From the NCBI GenBank assembly GCA_947496465.1, contig CANMCX010000001.1, positions 1,054,001 to 1,118,000 on the forward strand: DNA of 64,000 nucleotides, written 5' to 3'. Position numbers and translations under genes: made by a program. This stretch comes from Marinifilum_A sediminis (GTDB lineage: Bacteria; Bacteroidota; Bacteroidia; Bacteroidales; Marinifilaceae). Positions 53,158-61,787 of this stretch are shown one piece after another (position 1 is the first letter of the stretch; each line of letters opens with the position of its first letter). Under the pieces are notes generated by a model. The model searched no databases. It was not told the origin of the DNA and saw only the letters and a program-made list of their open reading frames with translations.

Positions 53158-53302
53158 GGTTTGGGTTTTGGTTTAGTTAAAGTAAATTTCTTATTATCAC
53201 ATCATTTTTAAGTCGCATTAATTCTAAAAAAAGAATAAGAGTTTTGGGGTCTAAATCGTATTAATAGCTCCAGCATACAACCAGAGTTACTTACTAAAGA
53301 TA

Positions 53303-53758
53303 TTATCCTACCATAGCATCAACCTGAGCTTTTGCTTTACGGCTTTCCAATTCTTTTGCTACCGATGTAGAAACACATGTTTTATTTACCGGATTTAAAT
53401 AAGTTCCTAGAGATTTAGCTAATACCAAGGCTACTGGAATTCCAACTATGGAAACAAACAATCCAACAATTTGGAATAAGGTGATAACCGTAAGGAATAA
53501 GCCGAATGGGAAATACAATATTCTTACAATTAAGCCAAATGCTTCCCATGCTTTATTGGGTTCTGCGTTTAACTCTTTATTGTCTATCATTGAACTCGAA
53601 AAAGGCGACAGAAGAAATTTTGACAACTGAATTAAACCCAATCCAATAGGTGCGCCAATTACAGTGATTACAAGCAATCCTCCCAACAAAAAGGTGAAAA
53701 ATGCCGATACAAATCCAAAGAATGGAAAATGCCAAATAATGTTTCCTAAAAATCTCAT
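53303..53758 (-). CDS. YccF-domain inner-membrane protein
   Basis: A 151-aa polytopic protein matching the YccF domain: GNIIWHFPFFGFVSAFFTFLLGG, VITVIGAPIGLGLIQLSKFLLSPF in the first half (quoted in part) and a second copy-like half, ITLFQIVGLFVSIVGIPVALV. Two pairs of membrane helices with 'IG.P.G' turns are characteristic. The role of YccF is not well established. Gene order (YccF, unknown membrane protein, M50-like protease) reads like a membrane-protein cluster. The tail after residue 125 is hydrophilic and ends QVDAMVG. Confidence 0.8.
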   Translation of the reverse strand: MRFLGNIIWHFPFFGFVSAFFTFLLGGLLVITVIGAPIGLGLIQLSKFLLSPFSSSMIDNKELNAEPNKAWEAFGLIVRILYFPFGLFLTVITLFQIVGLFVSIVGIPVALVLAKSLGTYLNPVNKTCVSTSVAKELESRKAKAQVDAMVG

Positions 53759-53874
53759 AGCTTAAATGTTTACATCCTACTCGTAAGGCTTTTCGGTAGC
53801 GCCTCGTTTTTTTATATGGTGTCTGAACTCCATTTTAATTTTAGATCATATTCTGATTTAATTAAGTAGTCTAA

Positions 53875-54549
53875 TTATGAATTACTTGATATTATATCTA
53901 TTCCCATCATCACCAAAGCCTTTAAAATATCATACAGTTCTATAATGTGATCTGCACTCATTTTTACAAAACTGATAAGCATTGGCATTCGACCAATTAC
54001 AAATGATATCATCAGACCAAATATTACAATCTGAAAAAACAATATAATCAGGTAGGACCAAGTGACTCCATAAACCTGAAAATCGGGTTGATGACGATGT
54101 GCCTGACGTATTCCAATTGAAAATGAAAAACCCAAGGATGCGCCTAATAAACCAAAATAAACTTCGGCTCCCGAACTTGCCAAAATGAAATAAATTGGAA
54201 AAATGAATACCGTGATTAGCGGAAAAAAATAAGGCGATAACACCGACATTATATTGTGTTTACCCTGAAACATAAAAACACCACCCATATTGGCTTCAAC
54301 ATTTAAGCCTACTGGTTTATTAAAGGTTAAAACGCCAAGTGTATTGTGTGTTAATTCATGAGATAGTATCGCCAAATATCCGTGTGCTTTCACAAAAAGA
54401 GTTGTAAATAAGAATCCACCTCCTAAGGCTATCAGGAAGATTTTCTGATACAAATCAGCGAATGAAATCATCTGCACAGTAGCAATGAATTCACGTCCAA
54501 AGGCATAAAGTAAGAGTGGTATAAGTAGCTTAAATAGTTTCGTAATCAT
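53875..54549 (-). CDS. M50-like membrane metalloprotease
   Basis: A 224-aa membrane protein. The zinc motif HELTH (HExxH, about residues 63-67) is in a hydrophobic segment: LAILSHELTHNTLGVLTF. Four or five transmembrane helices surround it, and NMGGVFMFQGKHN lies near 92, possibly contributing to the active site. M50 proteases cut membrane proteins within the bilayer. The normal second motif (LDG or NxxPxxLLDG type) is not obvious, so the assignment is by HExxH and topology. It lies 33 bp downstream of the M23 peptidase gene on the same strand. Confidence 0.65.
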   Translation of the reverse strand: MITKLFKLLIPLLLYAFGREFIATVQMISFADLYQKIFLIALGGGFLFTTLFVKAHGYLAILSHELTHNTLGVLTFNKPVGLNVEANMGGVFMFQGKHNIMSVLSPYFFPLITVFIFPIYFILASSGAEVYFGLLGASLGFSFSIGIRQAHRHQPDFQVYGVTWSYLIILFFQIVIFGLMISFVIGRMPMLISFVKMSADHIIELYDILKALVMMGIDIISSNS

Positions 54550-54582
54550 GATGTAAGAATGTTGAGTTGAGATTTCGTTTTC

Positions 54583-55629
54583 CTATCCAAAAAATCGTTC
54601 TGGATTCACTCGTTTTTTATTTTTTATGATTTCGTAATGCAAATGTGCTCCTGTCGATCGACCAGTACTTCCCACTTTGCCTATTACATCACCTTTTTTA
54701 ACTTTTTGTCCTTTTTTTACACTTACTTTTGAGAGATGACCGTAAACTGTTTCGTAACCATTGCCATGCTTCACCTTAATGTAATTGCCATAGCCTCCAT
54801 TCCAGCCCGATTTTACAACTACGCCATCGGCTGGTATGTGTATTTCTGTTCCCTTTGGACATGCCATATCTACGCCACCATGAAAGCGCCAACGGTACAA
54901 AGTTGGGTGAAATCTATTCCCAAATTTTGAACTCAATCGGAACTTGGCTAAAATTGGCTTGGTTGAAGGAATACTGCGCTTTTCAATCTCTATTAAACTA
55001 ACTTTGTGATTTTCTATATTCGTGGCAGTTTTTGCACCTGGATTCGCAATCGTACTTGTATTTGTGGATGCACTTGCGACAGGATTTCCCATTTTAGTGG
55101 GATTCAAATCTACATTGACAACTTTCAATTCCTCTCTGGAAGCGCTGCTTACCGGATTAGACATTTTTCGTGCTTTCTCTGCGAACTGATCTGCCTGTTT
55201 ATTAGATTTTGCATCTGCTATTGGCTCTGGTTTTATTTCAGGAGATTTCATCGGTTCAGCCTCTGTTAAATCCTGAACTGTAATCTTTTCAACCTTACGT
55301 TTTATTTGCTCAATTTCATCATCCAAACTTGCACTTAAATTCACATATTTTGGTACCGAAGGTTTGGTAATAAAATCCTTATCTTTTTCCTCTACACGTT
55401 CCGATACTGGTGTTTCAACATCCACACCCAATATTTCCTTATTCCAATCCTGTTCGTTCTTTTTAAAAGCTTCGAATTGTCGTTTGTATTCTTCTTTAAA
55501 CTGTTGAAATTTTGCTTTTTCTTTCTTCTTAAATTCTTCGAATGATTCAACCTCTTGCGCCTTAATTGATATGGTACAAAAGCCAAGAATTACTAGTAAA
55601 AAACCTGTTATTAAAGTAAATTTCTTCAT
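54583..55629 (-). CDS. M23 family (LytM) peptidase with coiled-coil region
   Basis: A 348-aa protein: signal peptide (to about residue 24, IKAQE), an acidic/Lys-rich coiled-coil segment (about 28-60), a long Pro/Ser/Asn-rich linker with repeated NPVAS/NPVSS motifs (about 150-195), and an M23/LytM domain at about 235-348. The zinc site is visible: HGGVD (about 248) and HLHYE (about 335), with the GYETVYGHLSK segment. Known M23 enzymes cut peptidoglycan cross-links or act as EnvC-like activators; both zinc motifs here look intact. It is upstream of the M50-like gene and 21 bp from the LPP20-like gene on the same strand. Confidence 0.9.
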   Translation of the reverse strand: MKKFTLITGFLLVILGFCTISIKAQEVESFEEFKKKEKAKFQQFKEEYKRQFEAFKKNEQDWNKEILGVDVETPVSERVEEKDKDFITKPSVPKYVNLSASLDDEIEQIKRKVEKITVQDLTEAEPMKSPEIKPEPIADAKSNKQADQFAEKARKMSNPVSSASREELKVVNVDLNPTKMGNPVASASTNTSTIANPGAKTATNIENHKVSLIEIEKRSIPSTKPILAKFRLSSKFGNRFHPTLYRWRFHGGVDMACPKGTEIHIPADGVVVKSGWNGGYGNYIKVKHGNGYETVYGHLSKVSVKKGQKVKKGDVIGKVGSTGRSTGAHLHYEIIKNKKRVNPERFFG

Positions 55630-55649
55630 GATATTAAGGATTTTATGGC

Positions 55650-56615
55650 TTACAATGTGGTTTTCATATACAACCTGTTGCCTTTCACTTTTAAGTTCGA
55701 AATTCGAAAATGCATTTTCTGGTAATCAACCACCCGAAACATGTTTTTAAAAATCTGATTGTATTTATCTCCTAAAGATTTTACTTCTCCTCCATCTTTA
55801 GTCATCAGTAATAGATTGTTTAAAATCACATCCAAATAAGCATTCCAAAATGAGTAGTTTAAGGATGCCTCGATAAATCCATTTTGATAATGAATGGTAT
55901 CCTGAGCCTGATAAGGCTGATAACGAAACATTCCACTTGGGAATTTTATTTCGAACTGGTTGATTTTTGAAACAATATTCTTTCCCGACTTGGTATTGTA
56001 AGAATAGTAATTGAGCTTTTTAATAGGATATTGATCCGGATTCTGAATGTGAAACTTTATAAAATTATAACTGTCCTCACCTCTTCCTTTGGTTTCACTT
56101 AGAAGTAAATCAGCAGTTATTTTTATTGTATTGGTAGTATCTTTTAAAGAATCTGAAGTGTTGAATTTTGGTTTTTTTATCAATACAAAGACCTCATCGA
56201 ATGGTGATGTATAAGTTTTTAAAACTTCAATAGATTTTAAATCAATATGTGCTATCGAAACCATATTGGTTAAGCTCACAAATTTGGTATTTGCGTATTT
56301 TCCTCCTTTATCCGATACGTAATTATCAACTATAGATCGGTAAGCCAATTCCTCTTTCAAGCTGGCAATGGCAACCGCTCTAATTTTGGCTTGTTCGAGA
56401 GCCAAATCGGTATCCAAATAAGGATCTGAAATTCCTATGCAACATTCATTTTCCAATGCCTGTTCTACCAACCAATTTGGAAAACTCTGATGCTTTGTTA
56501 ACAGAACATCAGCAATAGAGTCTTTCTCCAAAAGACAAGAGTCTATCTCCTGTCCTTTGGTAGAAAAAACTGTTAAAATAATTAGAATCGATATCAACAA
56601 TAATTTGATATGCAT
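55650..56615 (-). CDS. Exported LPP20-like protein
   Basis: A 321-aa protein with a signal peptide (MHIKLLLISILIILTVFSTK, cleavage near residue 22). The segment FPNWLVEQALENECCIGISD, then ALEQAKIRAVAIASLKEEL (about 86-104), has the LPP20-type pattern of W-x2-'GI' followed by a helix of alternating Ala, seen in the other LPP20-like genes here. The C-terminal ~170 residues are beta-rich and unassigned. It is 21 bp from the M23 gene and 23 bp from the small lipoprotein gene, all on the minus strand, so it is in the same operon. Confidence 0.75.
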   Translation of the reverse strand: MHIKLLLISILIILTVFSTKGQEIDSCLLEKDSIADVLLTKHQSFPNWLVEQALENECCIGISDPYLDTDLALEQAKIRAVAIASLKEELAYRSIVDNYVSDKGGKYANTKFVSLTNMVSIAHIDLKSIEVLKTYTSPFDEVFVLIKKPKFNTSDSLKDTTNTIKITADLLLSETKGRGEDSYNFIKFHIQNPDQYPIKKLNYYSYNTKSGKNIVSKINQFEIKFPSGMFRYQPYQAQDTIHYQNGFIEASLNYSFWNAYLDVILNNLLLMTKDGGEVKSLGDKYNQIFKNMFRVVDYQKMHFRISNLKVKGNRLYMKTTL

Positions 56616-56637
56616 ATTTTTAATGGAATAAAAAGGA

Positions 56638-57207
56638 TTATGAATTTCCTTTAGCCATCTCCTCTTTTAGTTCTTTTTTAAATTTCTCGTATTCAAAATC
56701 AATTTTCAATTTGTCATCTCCACTGATTCTGTCTTTCATAGAATTCACGATCTCATCACCTGCCAATTCCATAGCAACATAGCAATGAAATTTACCTTCT
56801 TTGGTTTTTTTCATTTTCTCGCAAATGATACGTGTCCCGCTTACTACTTGCTTTACTACTATTCTTGGAAGATCCTGGAAACGTTGTTTAGCTTCTTCGT
56901 TACCATTGAAATTATGCGATGAAGAATAGTTATCAGTTACTCGCTCAACCTTAGCCTGAATAGCTGTTGCCAACTCGGCACGTGCATTGGTATATGCCAT
57001 TTTCTTAGCGATATCCATATTCATACTTAAACCATCTGCCGATGCTCTAAAATATTCCGCGTTGGTTCTAAAATCAGGACCTGTACAAGGCACATCAAAA
57101 TCAACCTCATCTGGTTGCTGTACTTGTGCTACTTGTTGTGGTGCCGAACATGCGAACATGGCACCCATCATTACTACTGCTGCAAATTGATAAAAACGTT
57201 TTTTCAT
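56638..57207 (-). CDS. Small LPP20-like lipoprotein, paralogue of 38657-39253
   Basis: A 189-aa lipoprotein: signal with FACS lipobox (Cys near residue 20). TNARAELATAIQAKVERVTD (about 76-95), IICEKMKK and the end DDKLKIDFEYEKFKKELKEEM match the paralogue at 38657-39253 along its length. Position next to an LPP20-like gene of the 738-aa type repeats the arrangement of the 37-39 kb locus. Predicted to be anchored in a membrane, probably the outer one. Function unknown. Confidence 0.8.
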   Translation of the reverse strand: MKKRFYQFAAVVMMGAMFACSAPQQVAQVQQPDEVDFDVPCTGPDFRTNAEYFRASADGLSMNMDIAKKMAYTNARAELATAIQAKVERVTDNYSSSHNFNGNEEAKQRFQDLPRIVVKQVVSGTRIICEKMKKTKEGKFHCYVAMELAGDEIVNSMKDRISGDDKLKIDFEYEKFKKELKEEMAKGNS

Positions 57208-57252
57208 TATTAGTAAATTTTAAAGATTTAATTGTATTACTTATTGATATTC

Positions 57253-59376
57253 TTACTGCTGACTGCGATAAAGCTGCTGAATTTCTTCATCTCTTAATTT
57301 TCGATTGTAAATCCTCAAATTGTCAATTTCACCAGTGAAATATCTTTTCGATCCGGGATCGTAACCGATATAAGCTCCTTCGCCACCTTTTATCTTATCA
57401 TTCAATTGAGTATTTTCGACCAAAACCATTTGCCCATCAACAAACAATCTGGAACGTGATCCGTTTTGTAAAACCTCAACAGTTAAGGTGAGCATGTGCC
57501 ATTGAGAATCCAGCAGCATTTTATCCGTATCGAAACTAAACGTGTCGTAACGACCGTAATGATTTTTCTGATAGAATAACTGATTTTGAATGGTTGTTCC
57601 TAAAATGGTAGGTCCGGATCCTTTTCGACCCAATACCGCTCCTCCCGAAGTTGTTTTCACCCATGTACTAATGGAATAGGCAGTCCATTGTTGAATAGGA
57701 TGTTCAGGAATACTTAAGTATGAATTGCCACTAAACTGAGCTGCCTTACCTTCTCCAGTCAAAGTGCTTGTAACGCATAAAGGTGCATTTTCACCTTCAA
57801 CCAATGCATTGTAATTGTTTATTCCTGTACTGTTTCTCCCCGTTCCATCATTAAAGGTATAGTAAGCCAACAAGCCCGAAGTAACAATCGTTTTTGGACT
57901 TTGAGTACTTGTGGTCTGACTTCTGCTCGGTTCTGTTCTTTGCACATTTGGCACAACTTCAGGAACCACTATCGACTTATCAATGATCATTTGCAGCTTC
58001 TTTAATTCTTGAATTAATTTACGCTGCATTTTTTTCATGATACTTCTACTTGCCGACATTCGAGCTGTTTTTGGCGAAGTACTTTCAGGTGCTAAGGTGC
58101 GTAAATCGTTCACGCCATAACTAAACACCGTTTCTTTGCTATAACGATTGGTAATCTGCAAACTAAGCGATGAGAAATACTCCTGCATGTTATACATTTC
58201 ACCATTCACTTTTCCTCCTTTTTTGAATTCCTCATCCAATTCCACCACAACATCAGCAAGCGATTCGCTAGGCACAAAATTGAAATAGTTGTTACTCAAA
58301 ATTCTCTTAACGGATTTCACTAAAGCAGAATTACCATCCTGACTTTGTTTTAAAAAAGCTTTAATGGTTGCACTTTCGAGACTAATACTTACCTGCGTTT
58401 CAGGTAAAGATTTCAACTGGTTTAAAATACCATGCAACAACTTATTTTTTCTATCGGAGCAAAGTTTCTTCAAATCTGGTTTTATCAAGACCAATTGTTG
58501 CTTTTGCTTGCTACTAATATTCAAAACTTGCAAATGAGCAATTCCTGATTCATTGGTTATCAACCCATGATTCAATTCACCTGATCCGGAAATGAATTCG
58601 ACATGTAATGGCAAATTAGCAAGAACTTGCATTCCTCTGCTAACTCTAATCTGAATTTGATCTTTTACCGCCTGAAAAGCTTGTCCTTTTACCGATGAAG
58701 GATCAGCTTTTATCTGAACTCCTGTAAATACATTGTTTAAACCAGCATACAATTCATTACCTAAATAAATGGTTTGACCATTTTTCTGATATGGCAAATT
58801 CTTATTTAAATCAGCCTGTATCAGCTTCAAACCTTCCAAATAATTATAAATAGAAGCGGAAACTTCTCCTGAATTTTTTCCGGCATTTCCTTTCTGAAGG
58901 TAGTCGTATGCCTTATCCTGCATATTCTCAATTCGGATACGCTCTTTCTCCTGATAACTATATTTATTCAACTGATAGTAAACCCAATATTCAGAATCTC
59001 CTTCCCAGGATTCTACCAATTGGTAATCTTCAATTGTACGCTTAGCTTCAATTTTAATATTCTCCTGAAAATAAGAGGATATATTCCCATTATCATCCAA
59101 AGAATTTAAAAGAGAATTACTAGCTACTTTCACTTCAATTTCCGAAATCAAATCACTTAAAGCCTTTTGTTTGGCAATTTTCATGTAATCGGTTTCCGAT
59201 TTTGAAGCAGATCCAATTCCAATATAATACATTGTATTTATTGGTCTACTTGTAATCCATTGTGGTCGGTTTTGTGCTTTTGCCTTAACAGATCCCAATA
59301 ATATCAGGCACAAAGCCAGGGAAATAATTTTCCCCGGCAAAGCACCTTTTATATTCAACACTTGAAAACTCAACAT
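57253..59376 (-). CDS. LPP20-like protein with C-terminal LamG-like domain, paralogue of 37187-38596
   Basis: A 707-aa exported protein from ATG 59376 (MLSFQVLNIKGALPGKIISL), signal peptide ending near AKAQ; the ORF from 59469 is too long. The first ~300 residues parallel the 37187 protein (RPQWITSRPINTMYYIGIGS, AKQKALSDLISEIEVKV, EYWVYYQLNKYSYQ). A Thr/Ser-rich linker and then a concanavalin/LamG-like C-terminal domain (about 545-705) follow: YTFNDGTGRNSTG, SYSISTWVKTTSGG and GEIDNLRIYNR. LamG-like domains bind glycans or proteins. It is the largest gene of the minus-strand cluster running from the CsgG-like gene. Confidence 0.82.
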   Translation of the reverse strand: MLSFQVLNIKGALPGKIISLALCLILLGSVKAKAQNRPQWITSRPINTMYYIGIGSASKSETDYMKIAKQKALSDLISEIEVKVASNSLLNSLDDNGNISSYFQENIKIEAKRTIEDYQLVESWEGDSEYWVYYQLNKYSYQEKERIRIENMQDKAYDYLQKGNAGKNSGEVSASIYNYLEGLKLIQADLNKNLPYQKNGQTIYLGNELYAGLNNVFTGVQIKADPSSVKGQAFQAVKDQIQIRVSRGMQVLANLPLHVEFISGSGELNHGLITNESGIAHLQVLNISSKQKQQLVLIKPDLKKLCSDRKNKLLHGILNQLKSLPETQVSISLESATIKAFLKQSQDGNSALVKSVKRILSNNYFNFVPSESLADVVVELDEEFKKGGKVNGEMYNMQEYFSSLSLQITNRYSKETVFSYGVNDLRTLAPESTSPKTARMSASRSIMKKMQRKLIQELKKLQMIIDKSIVVPEVVPNVQRTEPSRSQTTSTQSPKTIVTSGLLAYYTFNDGTGRNSTGINNYNALVEGENAPLCVTSTLTGEGKAAQFSGNSYLSIPEHPIQQWTAYSISTWVKTTSGGAVLGRKGSGPTILGTTIQNQLFYQKNHYGRYDTFSFDTDKMLLDSQWHMLTLTVEVLQNGSRSRLFVDGQMVLVENTQLNDKIKGGEGAYIGYDPGSKRYFTGEIDNLRIYNRKLRDEEIQQLYRSQQ

Positions 59377-59401
59377 TGTTATTTGTTTTATGTGTTTACG
59401 C

Positions 59402-60301
59402 TTATTCCAGAATGGTAATGTAAATGGTATTTCCATCCACTCGCTTTTTGCAAGCAATGCCAATATCACTTCTCAAATAATCCCACAGATTAAAAGCAAA
59501 GTCGCTTACACTGTATGTATTTCCATTTTCATCTTTGCTAGGCACTTGAATCTGATCGAAAATAACCGCTTCGGCTACAGAGCCCTGAACATGATAACGA
59601 CCTTTATGTGCATTCTTTTTAACCCAAAGACGCAACACGTCCGAAAGTGGAAGCTGATCGTTACCCAACTCACTATCCATATCTGTCATAGAATCGCTGG
59701 CAATAGAAACATTCAATACAACGGTATTTCCATTGCTCACCTTCTTCTGAAAGTTGGTGTTGATCTGTGCCAAAAAATCATCCATCATGATTTTAATTGC
59801 CAGAGAAGTCAATTTATCTATTGCCGAAGTTCGAAAACGTGGCGACCAGGTTTGCTTACTGGCTAACACATTTCCTGAAGCGGTTTCGTAAGCCTTTAAA
59901 ACCAGTGCAACTCTGTTGCCATTTGCTGCAAAATCCTTCTTTATATCTACCGACACGTAAACATCAGCACCTGAATTTCGAATCAATTGCTTATCTACAG
60001 TCTGGGCATCATTCATCTCAAAATTAGCCGAACGAATAGCCGCATTCAATTTGGCTTCAAAATCGATGGTTGTAATTCCTTTTTGATTGAATCCTTCCTG
60101 CACCGATGCCACAGCTATTCTCTTGTCAAAATCATTCTGAAGAATATTCTTGTAAGAATCTCCATCCTTTTTGTAAGGAATAACCATGATAGTTGGCAAT
60201 TGAACTTCCTCTATATTTGAGCTTTGAGCTTTTCCATTAGGAATGGAAATAAATAAAGAGAACAGAACAAGAATTAATTTTGAAACTAATTTTCTTTTCA
60301 T
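59402..60301 (-). CDS. DUF6175-like exported protein
   Basis: A 299-aa exported protein: signal peptide to about residue 25 (NGKAQSS). A long alpha/beta part starts LPTIMVIPYKKDGDSYKNIL, like the curli/LPP20 neighbours, and includes NSGADVYVSVDIKKDF and LVLKAYETASGNVLASK. I recall this family as DUF6175, with members near CsgG- and LPP20-like genes in Bacteroidota; that memory is not verified here. The C-terminal part is beta-rich, ending TIYITIL. It is 25 bp from the LPP20-LamG gene and 15 bp from the CsgG-like gene, and belongs to the same operon. Confidence 0.7.
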   Translation of the reverse strand: MKRKLVSKLILVLFSLFISIPNGKAQSSNIEEVQLPTIMVIPYKKDGDSYKNILQNDFDKRIAVASVQEGFNQKGITTIDFEAKLNAAIRSANFEMNDAQTVDKQLIRNSGADVYVSVDIKKDFAANGNRVALVLKAYETASGNVLASKQTWSPRFRTSAIDKLTSLAIKIMMDDFLAQINTNFQKKVSNGNTVVLNVSIASDSMTDMDSELGNDQLPLSDVLRLWVKKNAHKGRYHVQGSVAEAVIFDQIQVPSKDENGNTYSVSDFAFNLWDYLRSDIGIACKKRVDGNTIYITILE

Positions 60302-60316
60302 ATTGTTGGTTCTGTA

Positions 60317-61183
60317 TTATAACTTTAGACCACCTGGTAATCCGCCTGTTCTTTCAATCATTTCTGCAAAAATCTTTAGTTCAGCATTAAAATCTTTTAA
60401 AATTTTATCACCACCTTTTACAACCTTGCACTCTGCAAAATCATCACCTTGCACATCCACAACCTTAATTCTACCAATTTCAACAATGCGTTTTTTCCCT
60501 CTAAACATTTTCTCTTCACAAATCTTAAACTGATCACCTTTTTGAACACCTAAAGCAGTTCCAGCTTCAATCAATAAAGTTTTAGCAGCACCTTTTTTCT
60601 CTGCTGTAATTTCAACGATTTCAGCAACAACTGGAAAAATTCCTTTGATTTTCTTTATCACTTTATCTTTCGCATTCTTCACAGCTTTCATAATTGCTGC
60701 ATCCTTTGTTTTCTCAGATAAAAAAGTAGAACAAGCAATATCAGCTACACCTTTTTGAGTGCCATCTTTTAAATTGGTTACCTTGAATACGAAATTTAAT
60801 TTCCCATTGTAACCAGTCAATTGTCCTTTGTCATTTTTAACAGGAACAGCATCATAATTAGATAGTGTACCTGTCACAATCCAATCTGCACCTTTTACTC
60901 CAGCTTCGCTTAAACGTCTCATATTGTCTTCGTTCAATGCTGTTTCACCTGATTGACGATAAATTTCCTGACCAACTGCTGACAAAGTGTTAATATCAAT
61001 CACATCATGTAATCCTTTTTCTACAAAAGCTTGAACAATTACATCATGAACATTTTTTTTAAACTGTTCAGAATTCTTATAAGAACACTTAATATCACCA
61101 ATCAACACAACTTCTTTTTTTTCCTGAGCAAATAAAATGCTCACCATCATCATTAGTGTTAAGAGTACAGATAGTTTTTTCAT
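60317..61183 (-). CDS. CsgG-like curli-assembly-type exported protein
   Basis: A 288-aa exported protein starting at ATG 61183 (MKKLSVLLTLMMMVSILFAQ); the ORF from 61216 adds eleven unlikely residues. The body has the CsgG/HfaB-like alpha/beta fold: VLIGDIKCSYKN, a helix with VIVQAFVEKGLHDVIDINTL, the segment SEAGVKGADWIVTGTLSNYD, and a late LGVQKGDQFKICEEKMFRGK that fits a periplasmic secretion-channel domain. Known CsgG forms an outer-membrane channel for curli subunits; here there are no csgA/csgB genes nearby, so that function is not established. It is the first gene of the cluster, with promoter space of about 330 bp upstream. Confidence 0.75.
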   Translation of the reverse strand: MKKLSVLLTLMMMVSILFAQEKKEVVLIGDIKCSYKNSEQFKKNVHDVIVQAFVEKGLHDVIDINTLSAVGQEIYRQSGETALNEDNMRRLSEAGVKGADWIVTGTLSNYDAVPVKNDKGQLTGYNGKLNFVFKVTNLKDGTQKGVADIACSTFLSEKTKDAAIMKAVKNAKDKVIKKIKGIFPVVAEIVEITAEKKGAAKTLLIEAGTALGVQKGDQFKICEEKMFRGKKRIVEIGRIKVVDVQGDDFAECKVVKGGDKILKDFNAELKIFAEMIERTGGLPGGLKL

Positions 61184-61518
61184 TTTTTTCTTTTTAATAA
61201 TTAGTAACATGGACAATAATAAGATGTTCCAACATTTTAATTTTATGGAACAATTATTTTTAAAATATTTAGTAAATAAAGAATATTAAATGTTCGATTT
61301 TAAGTTCTTTATACTTTCAAAATCCAATTTTATTTTTCTGCCCGGATTATAAATTAAACAAATATCAATCAGACAATAACAAACATAAATAGGCTAACTT
61401 TCTAAGTGCTTTGTTTAATTATTGAAGCGCATAAACGAGAACGCTTGTTGAATTTTATGATTAATTAACTATTTCATCATGACTTAAAAGTTGTAACAAT
61501 ACACTTCCAGTACTTTTC
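61184..61518. other. 335-bp gene-free stretch before the duplicated prfB leader
   Basis: No ORF with a plausible start is seen. It must hold the promoter of the minus-strand CsgG-like cluster, near 61184-61260. No stem-loop or repeat was found. It is strongly AT-rich (runs of A/T at 61258-61345). Confidence 0.5.
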
Positions 61519-61670
61519 ATTACCTTTACATCTCAATTATTAAATTTCTAGAATGATTACAACAGACCAGCTAAAGAGTATAGCTGATCGTACGGAAGCC
61601 CTAAGTTGTAATCGGAGGTATCTTTGACATTGATGCCAAATTAATTCAGTTTTTCTTAATCAATTTCTAA
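61519..61670 (+). pseudogene. Duplicated 5' part of prfB with its own +1 frameshift site
   Basis: Bases 61519-61649 repeat the prfB leader and first codons at 61755-61875, with a 1-bp and a 9-bp insertion in this copy. ATG 61553 opens a frame reading MITTDQLKSIADRTEALSCN, then RRYL and TGA at 61625. The frameshift signal GGAGG-TAT-CTT-TGA-C is intact (61614-61628). A +1 shift gives DIDAKLIQFFLINF and a stop at 61668-61670. It is therefore a truncated prfB start, 235 bp upstream of the real one; possibly a decaying duplication or a translated leader. Confidence 0.8.
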
Positions 61671-61787
61671 ATCTTTACACGATCGTCGTCTAATCATTTT
61701 TCTTCGTACAATACTATTACCTATTCATTTCAGATTGTTCATTACTCTTTGTTTATTACCTTTACATCTCAATTATAAATTTCTAGA

